A program made the translations under genes and the position numbers. This document shows, piece by piece, positions 7,780 through 16,430 of a DNA stretch of 64,000 nt (its first letter is position 1; every line of letters starts with the position of its first letter). The notes beneath the pieces are model-generated. The model saw nothing but the letters and a program-made list of their open reading frames with translations, had not been told where the DNA came from and did no database searches. Source of the stretch: Enterobacter ludwigii (GTDB lineage Bacteria; Pseudomonadota; Gammaproteobacteria; Enterobacterales; Enterobacteriaceae); NCBI GenBank assembly GCA_900068845.1, contig CEFQ01000005.1, positions 554,475-618,474 of the forward strand, written 5' to 3'.

Positions 7780-9381
7780 ATGTCACTCCTGTCCGTTATC
7801 TCTCTGCCGCTGCGGCTGCGCGCGCGTTTCTCCCCGCGCATTCCGCTGTGGCTCACCAGTTTGCGTAGCCAGTTCTTCCTGTTCATCGTGCTGTTCTGCT
7901 TGCTGCAGTTTGCCGGCGTATTGTTGCTGAATACGCACGTCAACCAGACGCAAACCTCGTTACAGCAGGCGAATCAGCTACGTGAACGTCTGGCCCTGCT
8001 GGACAAAGCGCGCATCGAACTGCTCACCGCCAGCGATAACAGCCATCGCGCCGGTATCTATCTGATGCAGGACCAACAAAGTGGCTCGGTAGATAGCTGG
8101 AAAAGCCTTGCGACCGCTGCTGATGATTCGCTGAAACAGGCGCAGCAACAGTTCGCCGCTTACCACGCTAATGCGGAAAGCCCGCTCGCGCAGGGTTTCG
8201 CTATGCTGACGGAAGGATTGCAGGAGCAGCTGAAAGGATTAGCGGCCAACGACATCAACGCCTTTTTTAGGGTGCCAATGCAGGCTTTCCAGCAACAGTT
8301 TAATGACGCCTGGTTCAGTGAGATCGAGCAGGCCAATCATCAGCTCAGCAGCGTCAATCAAAATACGCTTAGCACGTTGAAACAGAGCCGTAATATGTCT
8401 CTGATTGTCAGCGCGGTGCTGATGGTGCTGCTGGTGCTGGCATCCAGCTTGCTGATGCGCGGCGTACTCATGCCGCTGCGCCGCGCGAACGCGCAGCTGG
8501 AGCAGATCGCCACCGGGGATCTGCTCGATGCGCAAAATAATCCGCCTCGCCAGTCGCTGGAAACGCGTCAGCTGTTTCAGTCGATTGATACCATGCGTCG
8601 CGGTTTGCAACAGATTGTGCGCGACATCAACACGGTGGCAGTCAGCGTCGCCGCCGGTGCCGTGGATATGCAGCAGCACAATGAAAAAGTGATGCAGCAG
8701 CACCAGAAGCAAAATGCCAGCTTCCATCATCTGTCGCAGCGTTTAGACCGCGTGTCGGAAGAGGTGGAGATCGGTGCGCAGTTCTCGCAGCAGGCGACAA
8801 AGGAAGCGCAATCTGCCGATGTGTTGATGCGTAACTGCGCGGTGGAAGTCGATAACATGGAAACTCAGATGCAGCAGATCGTTACCGCGTCGGATGATAT
8901 CGCCGGAATTGTTGGCATGCTGGATGATTTGTCGATGCAGACACGTTTGTTATCGCTGAATGCGGCGATCGAATCCGCCCATGCCGGCGCCTACGGCCGT
9001 AGCTTCTCGGTGGTCGCCAAAGAGATGGGCGTGTTATCGCAACAAAGTGGTGCCTCTACCCGCCAGATCGACGGCTTGATTCAGCACACTCAACAGCATG
9101 TGCATGATGGCTTTGATAAGGTGAAAGCCCTGGAGGTGCTGTTTGCCCAAATCAGCGGCGCGGTGTCCGGCGTGGTGACGCAGTTGAGCGAGCTGCAGCA
9201 AAACAGTGCAGCACAGAGCCATCGCGTGAAGAAGATTGCCCGTGAAGTGCTGGAGATGAGTGAGCAGTTGCAGCAAAACGAAGCGTTAAACGCCCATCAG
9301 GTCCAATCGGCAGTCCAGGTGCGTGAGTTATCGGACCGCCTGGCGCAACGTGCGCAGCAGTTCCGCGTCAGCAATGTTTAA
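7780..9381 (+). CDS. Methyl-accepting chemotaxis-type protein with atypical hairpin tip
   Basis: A 533-residue transmembrane receptor. It has an N-terminal membrane segment (FFLFIVLFCLLQFAGVLLL, ~32-50), a periplasmic four-helix TarH-like domain rich in Gln/Leu (~55-205), a second membrane segment (~206-228), a HAMP domain and a long cytoplasmic coiled coil. The signalling tip reads DDLSMQTRLLSLNAAIESAHAG. Compared with the usual [21 protein letters not shown], the conserved Phe, Asn and the Glu after AG are replaced, so coupling to CheA/CheW may be altered. There is no C-terminal NWETF-type tether. The start is set by TTTGGAGGCGTGTG upstream; earlier in-frame starts overlap dcm. A bidirectional terminator follows at 9398. 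Confidence 0.85.
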   Translation: MSLLSVISLPLRLRARFSPRIPLWLTSLRSQFFLFIVLFCLLQFAGVLLLNTHVNQTQTSLQQANQLRERLALLDKARIELLTASDNSHRAGIYLMQDQQSGSVDSWKSLATAADDSLKQAQQQFAAYHANAESPLAQGFAMLTEGLQEQLKGLAANDINAFFRVPMQAFQQQFNDAWFSEIEQANHQLSSVNQNTLSTLKQSRNMSLIVSAVLMVLLVLASSLLMRGVLMPLRRANAQLEQIATGDLLDAQNNPPRQSLETRQLFQSIDTMRRGLQQIVRDINTVAVSVAAGAVDMQQHNEKVMQQHQKQNASFHHLSQRLDRVSEEVEIGAQFSQQATKEAQSADVLMRNCAVEVDNMETQMQQIVTASDDIAGIVGMLDDLSMQTRLLSLNAAIESAHAGAYGRSFSVVAKEMGVLSQQSGASTRQIDGLIQHTQQHVHDGFDKVKALEVLFAQISGAVSGVVTQLSELQQNSAAQSHRVKKIAREVLEMSEQLQQNEALNAHQVQSAVQVRELSDRLAQRAQQFRVSNV

Positions 9382-9397
9382 TCTCCAACCCTAAAAA

Positions 9398-9419
9398 AAC
9401 CCGTCATTGACGGGTTTTT
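9398..9419. terminator. Bidirectional terminator
   Basis: The stem AACCCGTCA/TGACGGGTT is flanked by A7 on the left and T5 on the right, between the convergent chemoreceptor and ribbon-helix-helix genes. Confidence 0.88.
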
Positions 9420-9422
9420 CGC

Positions 9423-9671
9423 TTATTTCTTCTTCTTACTTTTCTTCAGCAGCGCACGAACCTGCTTCAGTTCCGCAGTAGAGAGTTGGTCTTCAACCGC
9501 TTCTTGCGTATCCAGGCTGTCAATGGCCGGTTGCGTAACCGCATCTAAACTGGCCTGCAGGCGATTAACGATCTCTTGACTCATGGAGATTTGGTTATCT
9601 GCGGCTAACTGTTTGATGTGCTCTTTCAGTGCCGGGTCAATTTTAATGGTTAAGTTAACGGTCTCGGTCAT
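9423..9671 (-). CDS. Arc-like ribbon-helix-helix DNA-binding protein
   Basis: An 82-residue protein. It starts MTETVNLTIKIDPALKEHIKQLA, a beta strand plus helix A, then DNQISMSQEIVNRLQASLD, helix B of a ribbon-helix-helix fold of the Arc/Mnt type. The tail is a Lys-rich helix ending KKSKKKK. Such proteins bind DNA as dimers through the N-terminal beta ribbon, often as repressors. The start is chosen at the second Met because GGGAG lies 7 bases before it; the first Met is too close. No toxin gene is adjacent (the neighbour is yedJ), so a toxin-antitoxin role is not supported. The target is unknown. Confidence 0.82.
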   Translation of the reverse strand: MTETVNLTIKIDPALKEHIKQLAADNQISMSQEIVNRLQASLDAVTQPAIDSLDTQEAVEDQLSTAELKQVRALLKKSKKKK

Positions 9672-9747
9672 TTTCATACTCCCTTTTGATTTACAACAAC
9701 GTAGCGGAAGCAGATGTAAGTTAACAGACTGTCATAAAAATTTAATA

Positions 9748-10446
9748 TTACGAGTGTATAGGACTGAAATCCCTTAACACCGATTCATCGACTGAGGTGA
9801 GATTGCCCTGCAACTCGGCGCACAGTTTGCCCATGTAATGCACGAGAAAATCCGCATTATGTTCGGCCAGCAGACGTCCTGCTTCGGTTTGCATGGTTTG
9901 CGGTAGGCCCAGCAATTTTTTCTGAAAGTGATCCAACGTCCACTTCACGTCATCCAGTTCACGCTCTTTTCCTAATGGATCTTCGCTATCAAACAGCGGA
10001 CGCCCTAACGCACCTGCCGTGTAGAAAACGCGCGCCAGGCCGATAGCACCTAAAGATTCGAGACGATCGGCATCCTGTACGATTTTCGCTTCCAGTGTTT
10101 GCGGTGCGATGCGCGCGCTAAAACTGTGTGCCTGCACCGCATGAGCCACTGCATCCAACCGTTCAAAGGGGAAATCCGGGAAATCCTGCTGCAGGATACG
10201 GCGCGTCTCTTCAGCGGCATAAGTAGAGGCTAAATGACGTTCAGGATGGTTTTTCGGCAGGTTGACCACATCATGAAAGTAACAGGCGGTCATCACCACC
10301 ATAGAATCAGCGTCGCTGTGCTGCATGATGCGTTTCGCACTCATCCATACGCGGCGCAGGTGCGCGATATCGTGGGCTTTATCGTCGTGCAGCCAGTTGA
10401 GCTGCAGCCAGTTCTCGTAGCGTTGTTCCCAGTGAGTAAGTGACAT
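9748..10446 (-). CDS. yedJ: HD-domain phosphohydrolase YedJ
   Basis: A 232-residue HD-superfamily metal-dependent phosphohydrolase. The metal motifs are HDIAHLRRVW (first His), ACYFHDVVNLPKNHP (the HD pair) and IVQDADRLESLGAIG (third Asp). It matches E. coli YedJ throughout, including HSFSAxIAPxTxEAKIVQDADRL and LDHFQxKLLxLPQTMQT. The substrate is not established; nucleotides are likely from the family. The start at the internal ATG is set by AGGAGAAGCACG; the frame open to 10479 has no family match. Its neighbourhood (dcm-vsr side) is as in E. coli. Confidence 0.92.
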   Translation of the reverse strand: MSLTHWEQRYENWLQLNWLHDDKAHDIAHLRRVWMSAKRIMQHSDADSMVVMTACYFHDVVNLPKNHPERHLASTYAAEETRRILQQDFPDFPFERLDAVAHAVQAHSFSARIAPQTLEAKIVQDADRLESLGAIGLARVFYTAGALGRPLFDSEDPLGKERELDDVKWTLDHFQKKLLGLPQTMQTEAGRLLAEHNADFLVHYMGKLCAELQGNLTSVDESVLRDFSPIHS

Positions 10447-11036
10447 CGTGCTTCTCCTGTTATTGCTGTTATAAAGCACCGCCTTGGCAGGGTGCTGCTC
10501 CTGTGGACATCATAGCGGTCTGGTGATGACACTTTTTTTACATCCATCCAGGATGGGCAAAGCGTAAAAATGAGATCCCGATCTTGTTATAACGCTGTTA
10601 ACAGCGCTTGCACAGCCCCCATAACGATTTCGGCTTTTCCTTAGTGGCGTTTAGGTTAAATAGCTCAGTTAAATAGAGGTAATGTATTTCCGTCATCAAC
10701 AAATTTCACTTAGGTGGTTTTTTCCAGTTAAATATGCTGAAGAACAGCGGTAATTTGAGGCAAATCAACGCGGCATAATCTGAAAAGGTTCCCATTCTGG
10801 CCTTTATAACGTACTGTATCTGGAAAATTTCTGGCTTCCGATGCTTGTGAAGTCCTTTTCAGCACACACTTTGCTTATGAACCATTTTTTAAATCTAAAA
10901 TTGCCAGAATTGCCTGATACTAAGGCGACAAATTATTAAGCAAACTGATTCAAACCCATTATGCTAGCTCTCACATCTGAGGATGTTGGCGATTCTTTGC
11001 AGTTTCCGGGTTTGTGACAAAAATAAGAGGTATGCA
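10447..11036. other. AT-rich intergenic stretch upstream of yedJ
   Basis: About 590 bases with no credible gene on either strand. It is more AT-rich than the neighbours. It contains a perfect 14-bp palindrome CGCTGTTAACAGCG (10593-10606), placed where the leftward yedJ promoter would be, and two GTTAAATAG direct repeats near 10653-10677. The AT content and the following prophage-type gene suggest the edge of imported DNA. Confidence 0.4.
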
Positions 11037-11711
11037 ATGAAAGAACGGCCGATTCTTTTTTCCGAACAGCGGGTACGCGCCCTGCTGGTTGGCCAGCAAA
11101 CGCAGACCCGGCGCATTATGAAAACCCAAGCTTTTGGTCCGGGTCAGGATCATCATGAAGGTGTACACGCGTTTGACGTCAGCGCCAACCATCTGCACGG
11201 TTATAAATTAATGTCGATGACCGATGTTAGCTCGCACTGCCCATTTGGTCAGGCAGGCGATGGTTTATGGGTACGTGAAACCTGGCGTGGCCCGATCGTG
11301 CCGGAAGCATTGCTGGCGGATTACGAACGCGATCCCCTGCCGTTCCGTAATGCGGCTTATTGCCAATATCGCGCTGACAGCAATGAGCTTGGACAGCTGG
11401 ATGAGAATTTGCAGAATGCCGAGCAATTTGGCTGGCAAACCGCAATTCATATGCCGCGCTGGGCCAGCCGCATCGATCTGCAAATCACCTCGGTGCGTGC
11501 CGAAAAAATTCAGGACATCAGTGAAGATGACATTATGGCGGAAGGTGTGCAGACCGATTCGCACTTCCTTAATAACTTCTTCACCATGAATATGAATTCT
11601 GAATCACCGAAAGAAGCGTATCGCAAAGCGTGGCAGAAACAGTACGGCGCCACCAGCTGGGAAGTGAACCCGTGGGTATGGGTTATCGCGTTTCAGCGTG
11701 TTGAACGTTAA
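11037..11711 (+). CDS. Prophage-type 'morphogenetic' protein (ASCH-like)
   Basis: A 224-residue protein of the kind annotated as a phage morphogenetic protein in lambdoid prophages. The opening MKERPILFSEQRVRALLVGQQTQTRRIMK, with RALLxGxxTQTRR, is diagnostic, as are CPFGQAGDGLWVRETW and the closing WEVNPWVWVIAFQRVE. The TQTRR/LWVRETW core resembles an ASCH/EVE-type RNA-binding fold; its real role is not known. AAGAGGTATGCA precedes the ATG. It stands alone with no other phage gene nearby, so it is either a prophage relic or a recruited cellular gene. A terminator follows directly. Confidence 0.8.
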   Translation: MKERPILFSEQRVRALLVGQQTQTRRIMKTQAFGPGQDHHEGVHAFDVSANHLHGYKLMSMTDVSSHCPFGQAGDGLWVRETWRGPIVPEALLADYERDPLPFRNAAYCQYRADSNELGQLDENLQNAEQFGWQTAIHMPRWASRIDLQITSVRAEKIQDISEDDIMAEGVQTDSHFLNNFFTMNMNSESPKEAYRKAWQKQYGATSWEVNPWVWVIAFQRVER

Positions 11712-11740
11712 TGATAAAGGCTGCAACGCGCATAAATAAA

Positions 11741-11769
11741 AGGTCGTCATGCATGACGGCCTTTTTATT
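11741..11769 (+). terminator. Rho-independent terminator
   Basis: The stem AGG(T/C)CGTCATG/CATGACGGCCT is followed by T5ATTT, directly downstream of the prophage-type gene. Confidence 0.8.
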
Positions 11770-11773
11770 TCCT

Positions 11774-11930
11774 TGCCATGACTTTCCTGATGCTTGTCAG
11801 TCAAGAGATGAAAACCCCAACAACCTGGCGCACACCTTGTAGCGGCGCAATTTATTGCACGATAAATCGCGCCGCTACGGAATGTGCGGTATTTAATACG
11901 GGGCTTAACTGATCGGCATTACGCCATGAC
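11774..11930. repeat. MITE-like composite repeat with central REP, copy B
   Basis: The second full copy of the element also seen at 233-404 and 31183-31354. It carries AAGAGATGAAAACCCCAAC on the left of a REP hairpin pair (11839-11879) and GGGGCTTAACTGATCGGCAT on the right. Its outer GGTCGCCA hairpin ends are eroded to GCCATGACTTTCC on both sides. No coding potential. Confidence 0.7.
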
Positions 11931-12062
11931 TTTCCCGGTTTGCCACGCCAATCACAGACAAATCCTCTACTAACTGGTTGAATATCCGGCTTTGATTACG
12001 CGCTGGCAATTTCCCTTTTGCCGCGCCAGGATACGGTTTTCCTCTGAAGAGTGAGTGACGCA

Positions 12063-12839
12063 ATGTTCAAATGGCCGTGGCATGCGCAAATAGAGACTTC
12101 AGTACTGGCGCTTCCCTGGCAACAGGCGCTGGCGCAGCCGATCTTTACACTGCTCGATCCTGAAGAAAAAACCGCCCTCGTTGCGCTGGCTCAACGCTTC
12201 CTGCAACAGAAAAAAATCTCGCCGTTGCAAGGCCTGCAGCTTGATGAACTGCTGCTGGCGCGTCTGGCGCTGCTGTTTTGTTTGCCGGTGTTGAAGCTTG
12301 GTCTCGAATGGCTCGACGGCTTCCATGAAGTGCTGGTTTATCCCGAACCCTTTAACGTTGACGATCGCTGGGAAGATGATAACGGCTTGGTGCATCACGC
12401 GCCGGCGGTACATGCCGGACAAAGCTGGACGCAAGGTCCGGTGGTGTTGAATGCGCTGGATATTCAGGACTCTTTCGATCTCTCCGGCTTTAACCTGGTT
12501 ATTCACGAAGTGGCGCATAAACTCGATGCGCGCGGTAGCGGCTATACCAGCGGAATCCCCGTCATGGCGCTGCGTGATGTCGCCAATTGGGAGAAAGATT
12601 TACTGCAGGCAATGGCAGAAATTGAAGCTGAAGTCGAGTTAGTGGGTGAACAGGCGGCGACCATCGATCCTTACGCCGCTAGCGATGCAGCGGAGTGTTT
12701 CGCTGTGCTGTCCGAGTATTTCTTTAGCGCACCCGACTTATTGGCTAACCGTTTCCCGGAAATGTATCGCCATCTGCAGCAGTTCTATCGGCAGGATCCG
12801 CTGGCACGATTAGTGATGCTGACAGCAGAACCTGCTTAA
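12063..12839 (+). CDS. mtfA: Mlc titration factor A (MtfA), zinc peptidase
   Basis: A 258-residue protein of the MtfA (YeeI) family, which binds and removes the glucose repressor Mlc from DNA and is also a zinc aminopeptidase. The zinc-protease motif HEVAH (His148, Glu149, His152) is followed by KLD, and a downstream Glu in [14 protein letters not shown] supplies the third ligand. The pieces FLQQKKxxPLQGxxLD, [19 protein letters not shown] and [32 protein letters not shown] match E. coli MtfA. The ATG at 12063 is preferred over an in-frame GTG at 12051 because it aligns with the E. coli start. As in E. coli, an Asn tRNA lies downstream. Confidence 0.94.
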   Translation: MFKWPWHAQIETSVLALPWQQALAQPIFTLLDPEEKTALVALAQRFLQQKKISPLQGLQLDELLLARLALLFCLPVLKLGLEWLDGFHEVLVYPEPFNVDDRWEDDNGLVHHAPAVHAGQSWTQGPVVLNALDIQDSFDLSGFNLVIHEVAHKLDARGSGYTSGIPVMALRDVANWEKDLLQAMAEIEAEVELVGEQAATIDPYAASDAAECFAVLSEYFFSAPDLLANRFPEMYRHLQQFYRQDPLARLVMLTAEPA

Positions 12840-12895
12840 ATCGCGATCGCTTTGTACTAATGCTAGCCAGTTGAATACAAATATGTTTTAAGCTG

Positions 12896-12924
12896 TTGAC
12901 ACCTGTAAGGGGTGCCATTAATAT
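12896..12924 (+). promoter_or_regulatory. Sigma-70 promoter for tRNA-Asn
   Basis: TTGACA (12896-12901), a 17-bp spacer and TAATAT (12919-12924) form a near-consensus promoter. The discriminator TCGCCTCG is GC-rich, as in stringently controlled stable-RNA promoters. The tRNA starts 19 bases further on. Confidence 0.88.
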
Positions 12925-12942
12925 TCGCCTCGTTCACACGAT

Positions 12943-13018
12943 TCCTCTGTAGTTCAGTCGGTAGAACGGCGGACTGTTAATCCGTATGTCACTGGTTCGA
13001 GTCCAGTCAGAGGAGCCA
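12943..13018 (+). tRNA. asnT: tRNA-Asn (GTT)
   Basis: A 76-nt tRNA with CCA encoded. The acceptor stem is TCCTCTG/CAGAGGA, the D arm GTTCAGTCGGTAGAAC, the anticodon loop CTGTTAA with GTT anticodon, and the T arm CTGGTTCGAGTCCAG. It is essentially identical to the E. coli Asn tRNAs. Its place after mtfA corresponds to E. coli asnT, a common integration site for islands; here no integrase follows. It has its own promoter and terminator. Confidence 0.97.
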
Positions 13019-13027
13019 AATTTAGAG

Positions 13028-13057
13028 AAGCCCGCTTAGGAAACTAAGCGGGCTTTT
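13028..13057 (+). terminator. Terminator of tRNA-Asn (bidirectional)
   Basis: The stem AAGCCCGCTTAG/CTAAGCGGGCTT with a GAAA loop and T5 lies 10 bases after the tRNA. It also faces the convergent ybiX gene. Confidence 0.9.
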
Positions 13058-13062
13058 TGCTT

Positions 13063-13740
13063 TTACACTTCCGTCCAGCCGCGCAGCAGGTTGTGATACA
13101 TGTTCAGCAGCGACAAAAGTTCTGGACTGTCGCCATGTCGTGCTTTCAGGCTTTGAATATTACGATCCAGCTCGAACAGCATGGCGCGCTGTTTATCGTC
13201 GCGCACCATCGATTGAATCCACAGGAATGACGCGACGCGCGCGCCCTGTGTAACCGGCGTAACGCAGTGCAGGCTGCTCGACGGATATAACACCAGATGG
13301 CCCGCCGGCAGCTTCACCTTGTGCTGCCCGTAAGTATCTTCAATCACCAACTCGCCGCCTTCGTAGCTCTCCGGTTCGCTGAGAAATAGCGTGGCAGAGA
13401 GATCGGTACGCATCCAGCCTGCCGCGCCATTATGACGTACCGCGCCATCGACATGGAAACCGTAGGTTTCGCCTTGTTCGTAACGGTTAAACAGCGGCGT
13501 GGAAATCGATCGTGGCAACGCAGCGGAAAAGAACAGCGGGTTGTTGTTCAGCGCCTGCATCACCGCCGTTTGCAACTGATCGTACAGTGGCGTGCGGGTA
13601 TCGATCTGCTGATTGTTTTTCACCGTCGCGCCCTGGCTGCCGACCGTCGCCCTTCCGTCGATCCATTCGGCCTGTTGCAGCAGCGTGCTAAAACTCGCTA
13701 CTTCATCCGGCGTCAGTACAGCAGGAATGTGATACATCAT
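13063..13740 (-). CDS. ybiX: PKHD-type Fe(II)/2-oxoglutarate hydroxylase (YbiX/PiuC)
   Basis: A 225-residue dioxygenase of the PiuC/YbiX family. Iron ligands are His96 and Asp98 (FHVDGA) and His158 (LHCVTPV), and Arg168 (GARVAS) would bind 2-oxoglutarate. Conserved pieces include [41 protein letters not shown] and [17 protein letters not shown]. It follows the TonB-dependent receptor Fiu on the same strand after 49 bases, as in the E. coli fiu-ybiX operon, and would be induced with it under iron limitation. The natural substrate is unknown; a role in handling iron-siderophore complexes is inferred from linkage. Confidence 0.93.
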   Translation of the reverse strand: MMYHIPAVLTPDEVASFSTLLQQAEWIDGRATVGSQGATVKNNQQIDTRTPLYDQLQTAVMQALNNNPLFFSAALPRSISTPLFNRYEQGETYGFHVDGAVRHNGAAGWMRTDLSATLFLSEPESYEGGELVIEDTYGQHKVKLPAGHLVLYPSSSLHCVTPVTQGARVASFLWIQSMVRDDKQRAMLFELDRNIQSLKARHGDSPELLSLLNMYHNLLRGWTEV

Positions 13741-13789
13741 CGCGTTGTTCTCTCAAAATTGTGGGGCGCGTACGCCCCACGGCGTTAAC

Positions 13790-16075
13790 TTAGAAGTGGA
13801 CGTTTGCCGTCAGCAGGAAAGTCCGTGGCTCGCCCGGATGGTAGCGATAACCGCTCTTGTTGATTGAGGCCACATAATGGGTATCAAACAGGTTGTACAC
13901 GTTGAGCTGCAAATCGAGGTTGTTGTTCACCTTGTAGCCCAATTTGGCATCGGCTACCCAGTAACCTTCGGTATGATCCGGCGTACCGATCGCACCATCG
14001 CTGCCACGACGCAGACTCCCCACATAACGCGCACCGGCACCAACAGAAATGGCATCCGTTGCCTGATAGTTGGTCCATAGCGTAAAGGCGTGCTTCGGCG
14101 TGTAAGCCAGCGCAGAAGAGCCATCCTGCGATACGCTATCCCCTTCAGTCACTGATGCGTGTTGCAGCGTATAGCCAGCAATCACTTCCCAATCTGGCGT
14201 GATGTTGCCAGTGGCAGAGAGCTCATAGCCTTCCACGCGTTTCTTACCGGCTTGCGAATAAGTGCCGTCGTCGTTGGCGGTCACTTCATTTTCAATGTCG
14301 GTACGGAACAACGCCGCGTTAAGCAACAGGCGCTTATCCAGCACCTGCCATTTGGTGCCTACTTCACTGGACTTGGCTTTCTGCGGCTTGAAATCGGTGC
14401 GGTTGGCGCTGTTGCCGGTGCCGCCCGCGGCCAGCGCAAAGCTGCTGCCGCCTGGCGGTTGCTGAGAAATGGCATAGTTCACGTAAACGTTGCCCTGCTC
14501 GGTCAGACGATACAGCGCACCGGCTTTCCAGTTCACCAGATTACCCAATTTTGCGGTATCCACGGTGGTCACCGGCGTATTACGTGGCACGCCAGCTGGA
14601 CACGTCAGCGCACCGCGTCCGGTGCCGCCACAGGCGGTCGCACTGTCATACTCGGTATGATAGTTATCGAGACGAATACCACCGTTCAGCTCAACGCTTT
14701 TAGTGATGGCGAGCGTATCAAACGCATAAATCCCTGCGGTATCGGTTTGACCATTTGCATTGGCGCCGTTCCTGTCCAGTCCACCCACCGAAATGCTGCT
14801 GATCGGATGGTAAATATTCACCGAGGGCGGCGTAAGCGCATTGATACCGTAATTGGTTTGCTTTTCCCGCGTAAACTCCACGCCCGCGCTGACATCATGC
14901 CCAACCGAACCGGTGTAAAATTTCGAGGTGATGTTCGTCTGGTTGGTGAGAATTCGGTTACTGGTGTCTTTGGTGTTCGCCAGACGCGACCAGCTCCAGC
15001 TAGCCACATCGCTCGGGTTAGGCGCAGTGATATTGGTGGCGCCGCCCATTACCGCCGTCAGCAGATATTCCTGCTTCACGCGCGACCAACGCGTAGTGTT
15101 GCGGATGGTGGTGCTGTCGTTGATATCGTGCTCGAAGCGCATGGTCGCGCTGTCGGTGGTCGATTTATCAAAGTCGGAATCGGTGCCGTAGTAATTACCG
15201 GTCGCGACTTTGCCGGAATGATTCAGGGCTGCCGTTGCCGCATTGGGTGCCGAATAGCCCGGCAGACCGATGGTAGGAATGCCGCCATCAGGCGTATTGT
15301 TCTGATGCACATGCAGATAGTTCAGGTACAGGCGGGTTGACGTATCCAAACCTAACGCCAGCGATGGCGCCACGCCATAACGTTCGTTCTGCACGTTATC
15401 ACGCGCCGCATCATGGGTTTTCTCACCCATCAGATTGAGGCGGAATGCGGCGTTATCGTTGATCGCCTGGTTATAATCCAGCGTGCCGCGGCGCATCCAC
15501 GCGCTGCCAACGCTGACGGACGCATCAAGGCCCGTATCAAGGCGCGGCTGCTTACTGATCATATTGATCGAGCCCGATGGCGCGCTGCGTCCGTAATCGG
15601 TGCCCGATGGCCCTTTAATCACTTCAACCTGCTGTGTGTTGAAGGTATCGCGCGTCACGCTACCAATATCGCGAATGCCATCAACATAAATGCTATTCGA
15701 AGTGTCGATGCCGCGCATATACACTGCGTCACCGGTTGATGAACTGCCGTTTTCCCCTGCATAGAATGCGCCCACGCCCGGTACGTTTTTCAGCGCATCG
15801 GTGAGGTTAGTCACACCTTGATCCTTGATCACCTGATCTGGAATCACCGTCATGGTGCGGGTGGTATCCACCAGCGGACGATTGAATTTCGGATCGGCAG
15901 AAGCGTTGGGGGCATACAGCGATGGCGTATGCGCTTCAACGACTAAAGTATCGTCAGATTTTTTGTTGGAATTATCTGCTGCTAGTGCGGCGGCAGGAGA
16001 AATACCCATGCAAAGCCCGGTAAACAGGGTCAGCGAACTGAAGCTGCCAAACGGCAGGTTGCGATTTTTATCCAT
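13790..16075 (-). CDS. fiu: TonB-dependent catecholate siderophore receptor Fiu
   Basis: A 761-residue outer-membrane receptor. It has a signal peptide (MDKNRNLPFGSFSSLTLFTG...PAAALA) and a TonB-box region near DDTLVVEA. The plug domain (~60-190) carries DALKNVPGVGAFYAGENG, MRGIDTSNSIYVDGIRDIG and VEVIKGPSGTDYGRSAPSG. A 22-strand barrel ends in NVHF with a terminal aromatic residue. These features match E. coli Fiu (760 residues), which imports iron-loaded monomeric catechols such as dihydroxybenzoylserine and also catechol-bearing beta-lactams. Control by Fur is suggested by a 27-bp palindrome at 16182-16208. It probably forms an operon with ybiX. Confidence 0.93.
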   Translation of the reverse strand: MDKNRNLPFGSFSSLTLFTGLCMGISPAAALAADNSNKKSDDTLVVEAHTPSLYAPNASADPKFNRPLVDTTRTMTVIPDQVIKDQGVTNLTDALKNVPGVGAFYAGENGSSSTGDAVYMRGIDTSNSIYVDGIRDIGSVTRDTFNTQQVEVIKGPSGTDYGRSAPSGSINMISKQPRLDTGLDASVSVGSAWMRRGTLDYNQAINDNAAFRLNLMGEKTHDAARDNVQNERYGVAPSLALGLDTSTRLYLNYLHVHQNNTPDGGIPTIGLPGYSAPNAATAALNHSGKVATGNYYGTDSDFDKSTTDSATMRFEHDINDSTTIRNTTRWSRVKQEYLLTAVMGGATNITAPNPSDVASWSWSRLANTKDTSNRILTNQTNITSKFYTGSVGHDVSAGVEFTREKQTNYGINALTPPSVNIYHPISSISVGGLDRNGANANGQTDTAGIYAFDTLAITKSVELNGGIRLDNYHTEYDSATACGGTGRGALTCPAGVPRNTPVTTVDTAKLGNLVNWKAGALYRLTEQGNVYVNYAISQQPPGGSSFALAAGGTGNSANRTDFKPQKAKSSEVGTKWQVLDKRLLLNAALFRTDIENEVTANDDGTYSQAGKKRVEGYELSATGNITPDWEVIAGYTLQHASVTEGDSVSQDGSSALAYTPKHAFTLWTNYQATDAISVGAGARYVGSLRRGSDGAIGTPDHTEGYWVADAKLGYKVNNNLDLQLNVYNLFDTHYVASINKSGYRYHPGEPRTFLLTANVHF

Positions 16076-16181
16076 TTTTTAAGGGAGTGGTTTCTTGTAA
16101 TGATTGACGCGCACATCACATCAGAGGATAGCTTTGCGCAGATGCAGTCCGGCGGCAAAGCGGTGAGCTGGCGTGACACCT

Positions 16182-16208
16182 AAATGATAACGCCAATGGT
16201 TATCATTT
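16182..16208 (-). promoter_or_regulatory. Fur-box-like palindrome upstream of fiu
   Basis: AAATGATAAC-N7-GTTATCATTT is a perfect 10-bp inverted repeat containing the NATNAT-type hexamers of Fur sites, 107 bases before the fiu start. Fur regulation of fiu is established in E. coli; here it is inferred from the motif. Confidence 0.8.
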
Positions 16209-16340
16209 ACTTTTCTATCTTACACGCACACCACGCCTTGGGAATACATTTCTTTACGATAAAATGACGGAATCAATACAATTGACAGAGTGTGAAAATC
16301 CTGGTGAGATTTTTTGAATGAAGGGTCATGTTTAAGCCAT

Positions 16341-16374
16341 AAAAAAACCCGCTCGGCCGAGGAGCGGGTTTTTT
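16341..16374. terminator. Bidirectional terminator
   Basis: The stem AAACCCGCTC/GAGCGGGTTT has A7 to the left and T6 to the right. It would end leftward transcription from the small gene at 16431-16598, shielding the fiu promoter. Confidence 0.88.
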
Positions 16375-16430
16375 ATTCAACAGCGCACAGTTCATTCCAG
16401 TAGCTGTAGCGAATCACATGGTGAAGGCGC

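Larger units (their letters stand above)
16076..16430. other. Intergenic stretch between fiu and the 55-residue gene
   Basis: No gene seen. It contains the Fur-like site and a terminator at 16341-16374. The ~55 bases after the terminator are unexplained. Confidence 0.5.

Noticed and set aside
9423..10446. Toxin-antitoxin pair of the ribbon-helix-helix gene with a neighbour
   Set aside because: The neighbour is the 232-residue HD phosphohydrolase YedJ, which is conserved in E. coli without an antitoxin, and no small toxin gene is adjacent.
10593..10606. Palindrome CGCTGTTAACAGCG as a specific operator
   Set aside because: It is perfect, but I cannot assign it to a known regulator, and a single 14-bp palindrome is weak evidence. 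It is only mentioned in the intergenic entry.
14159..15340. 393-residue ORF opposite fiu
   Set aside because: It is an antisense shadow of the fiu coding frame with no ribosome site and low-complexity composition.
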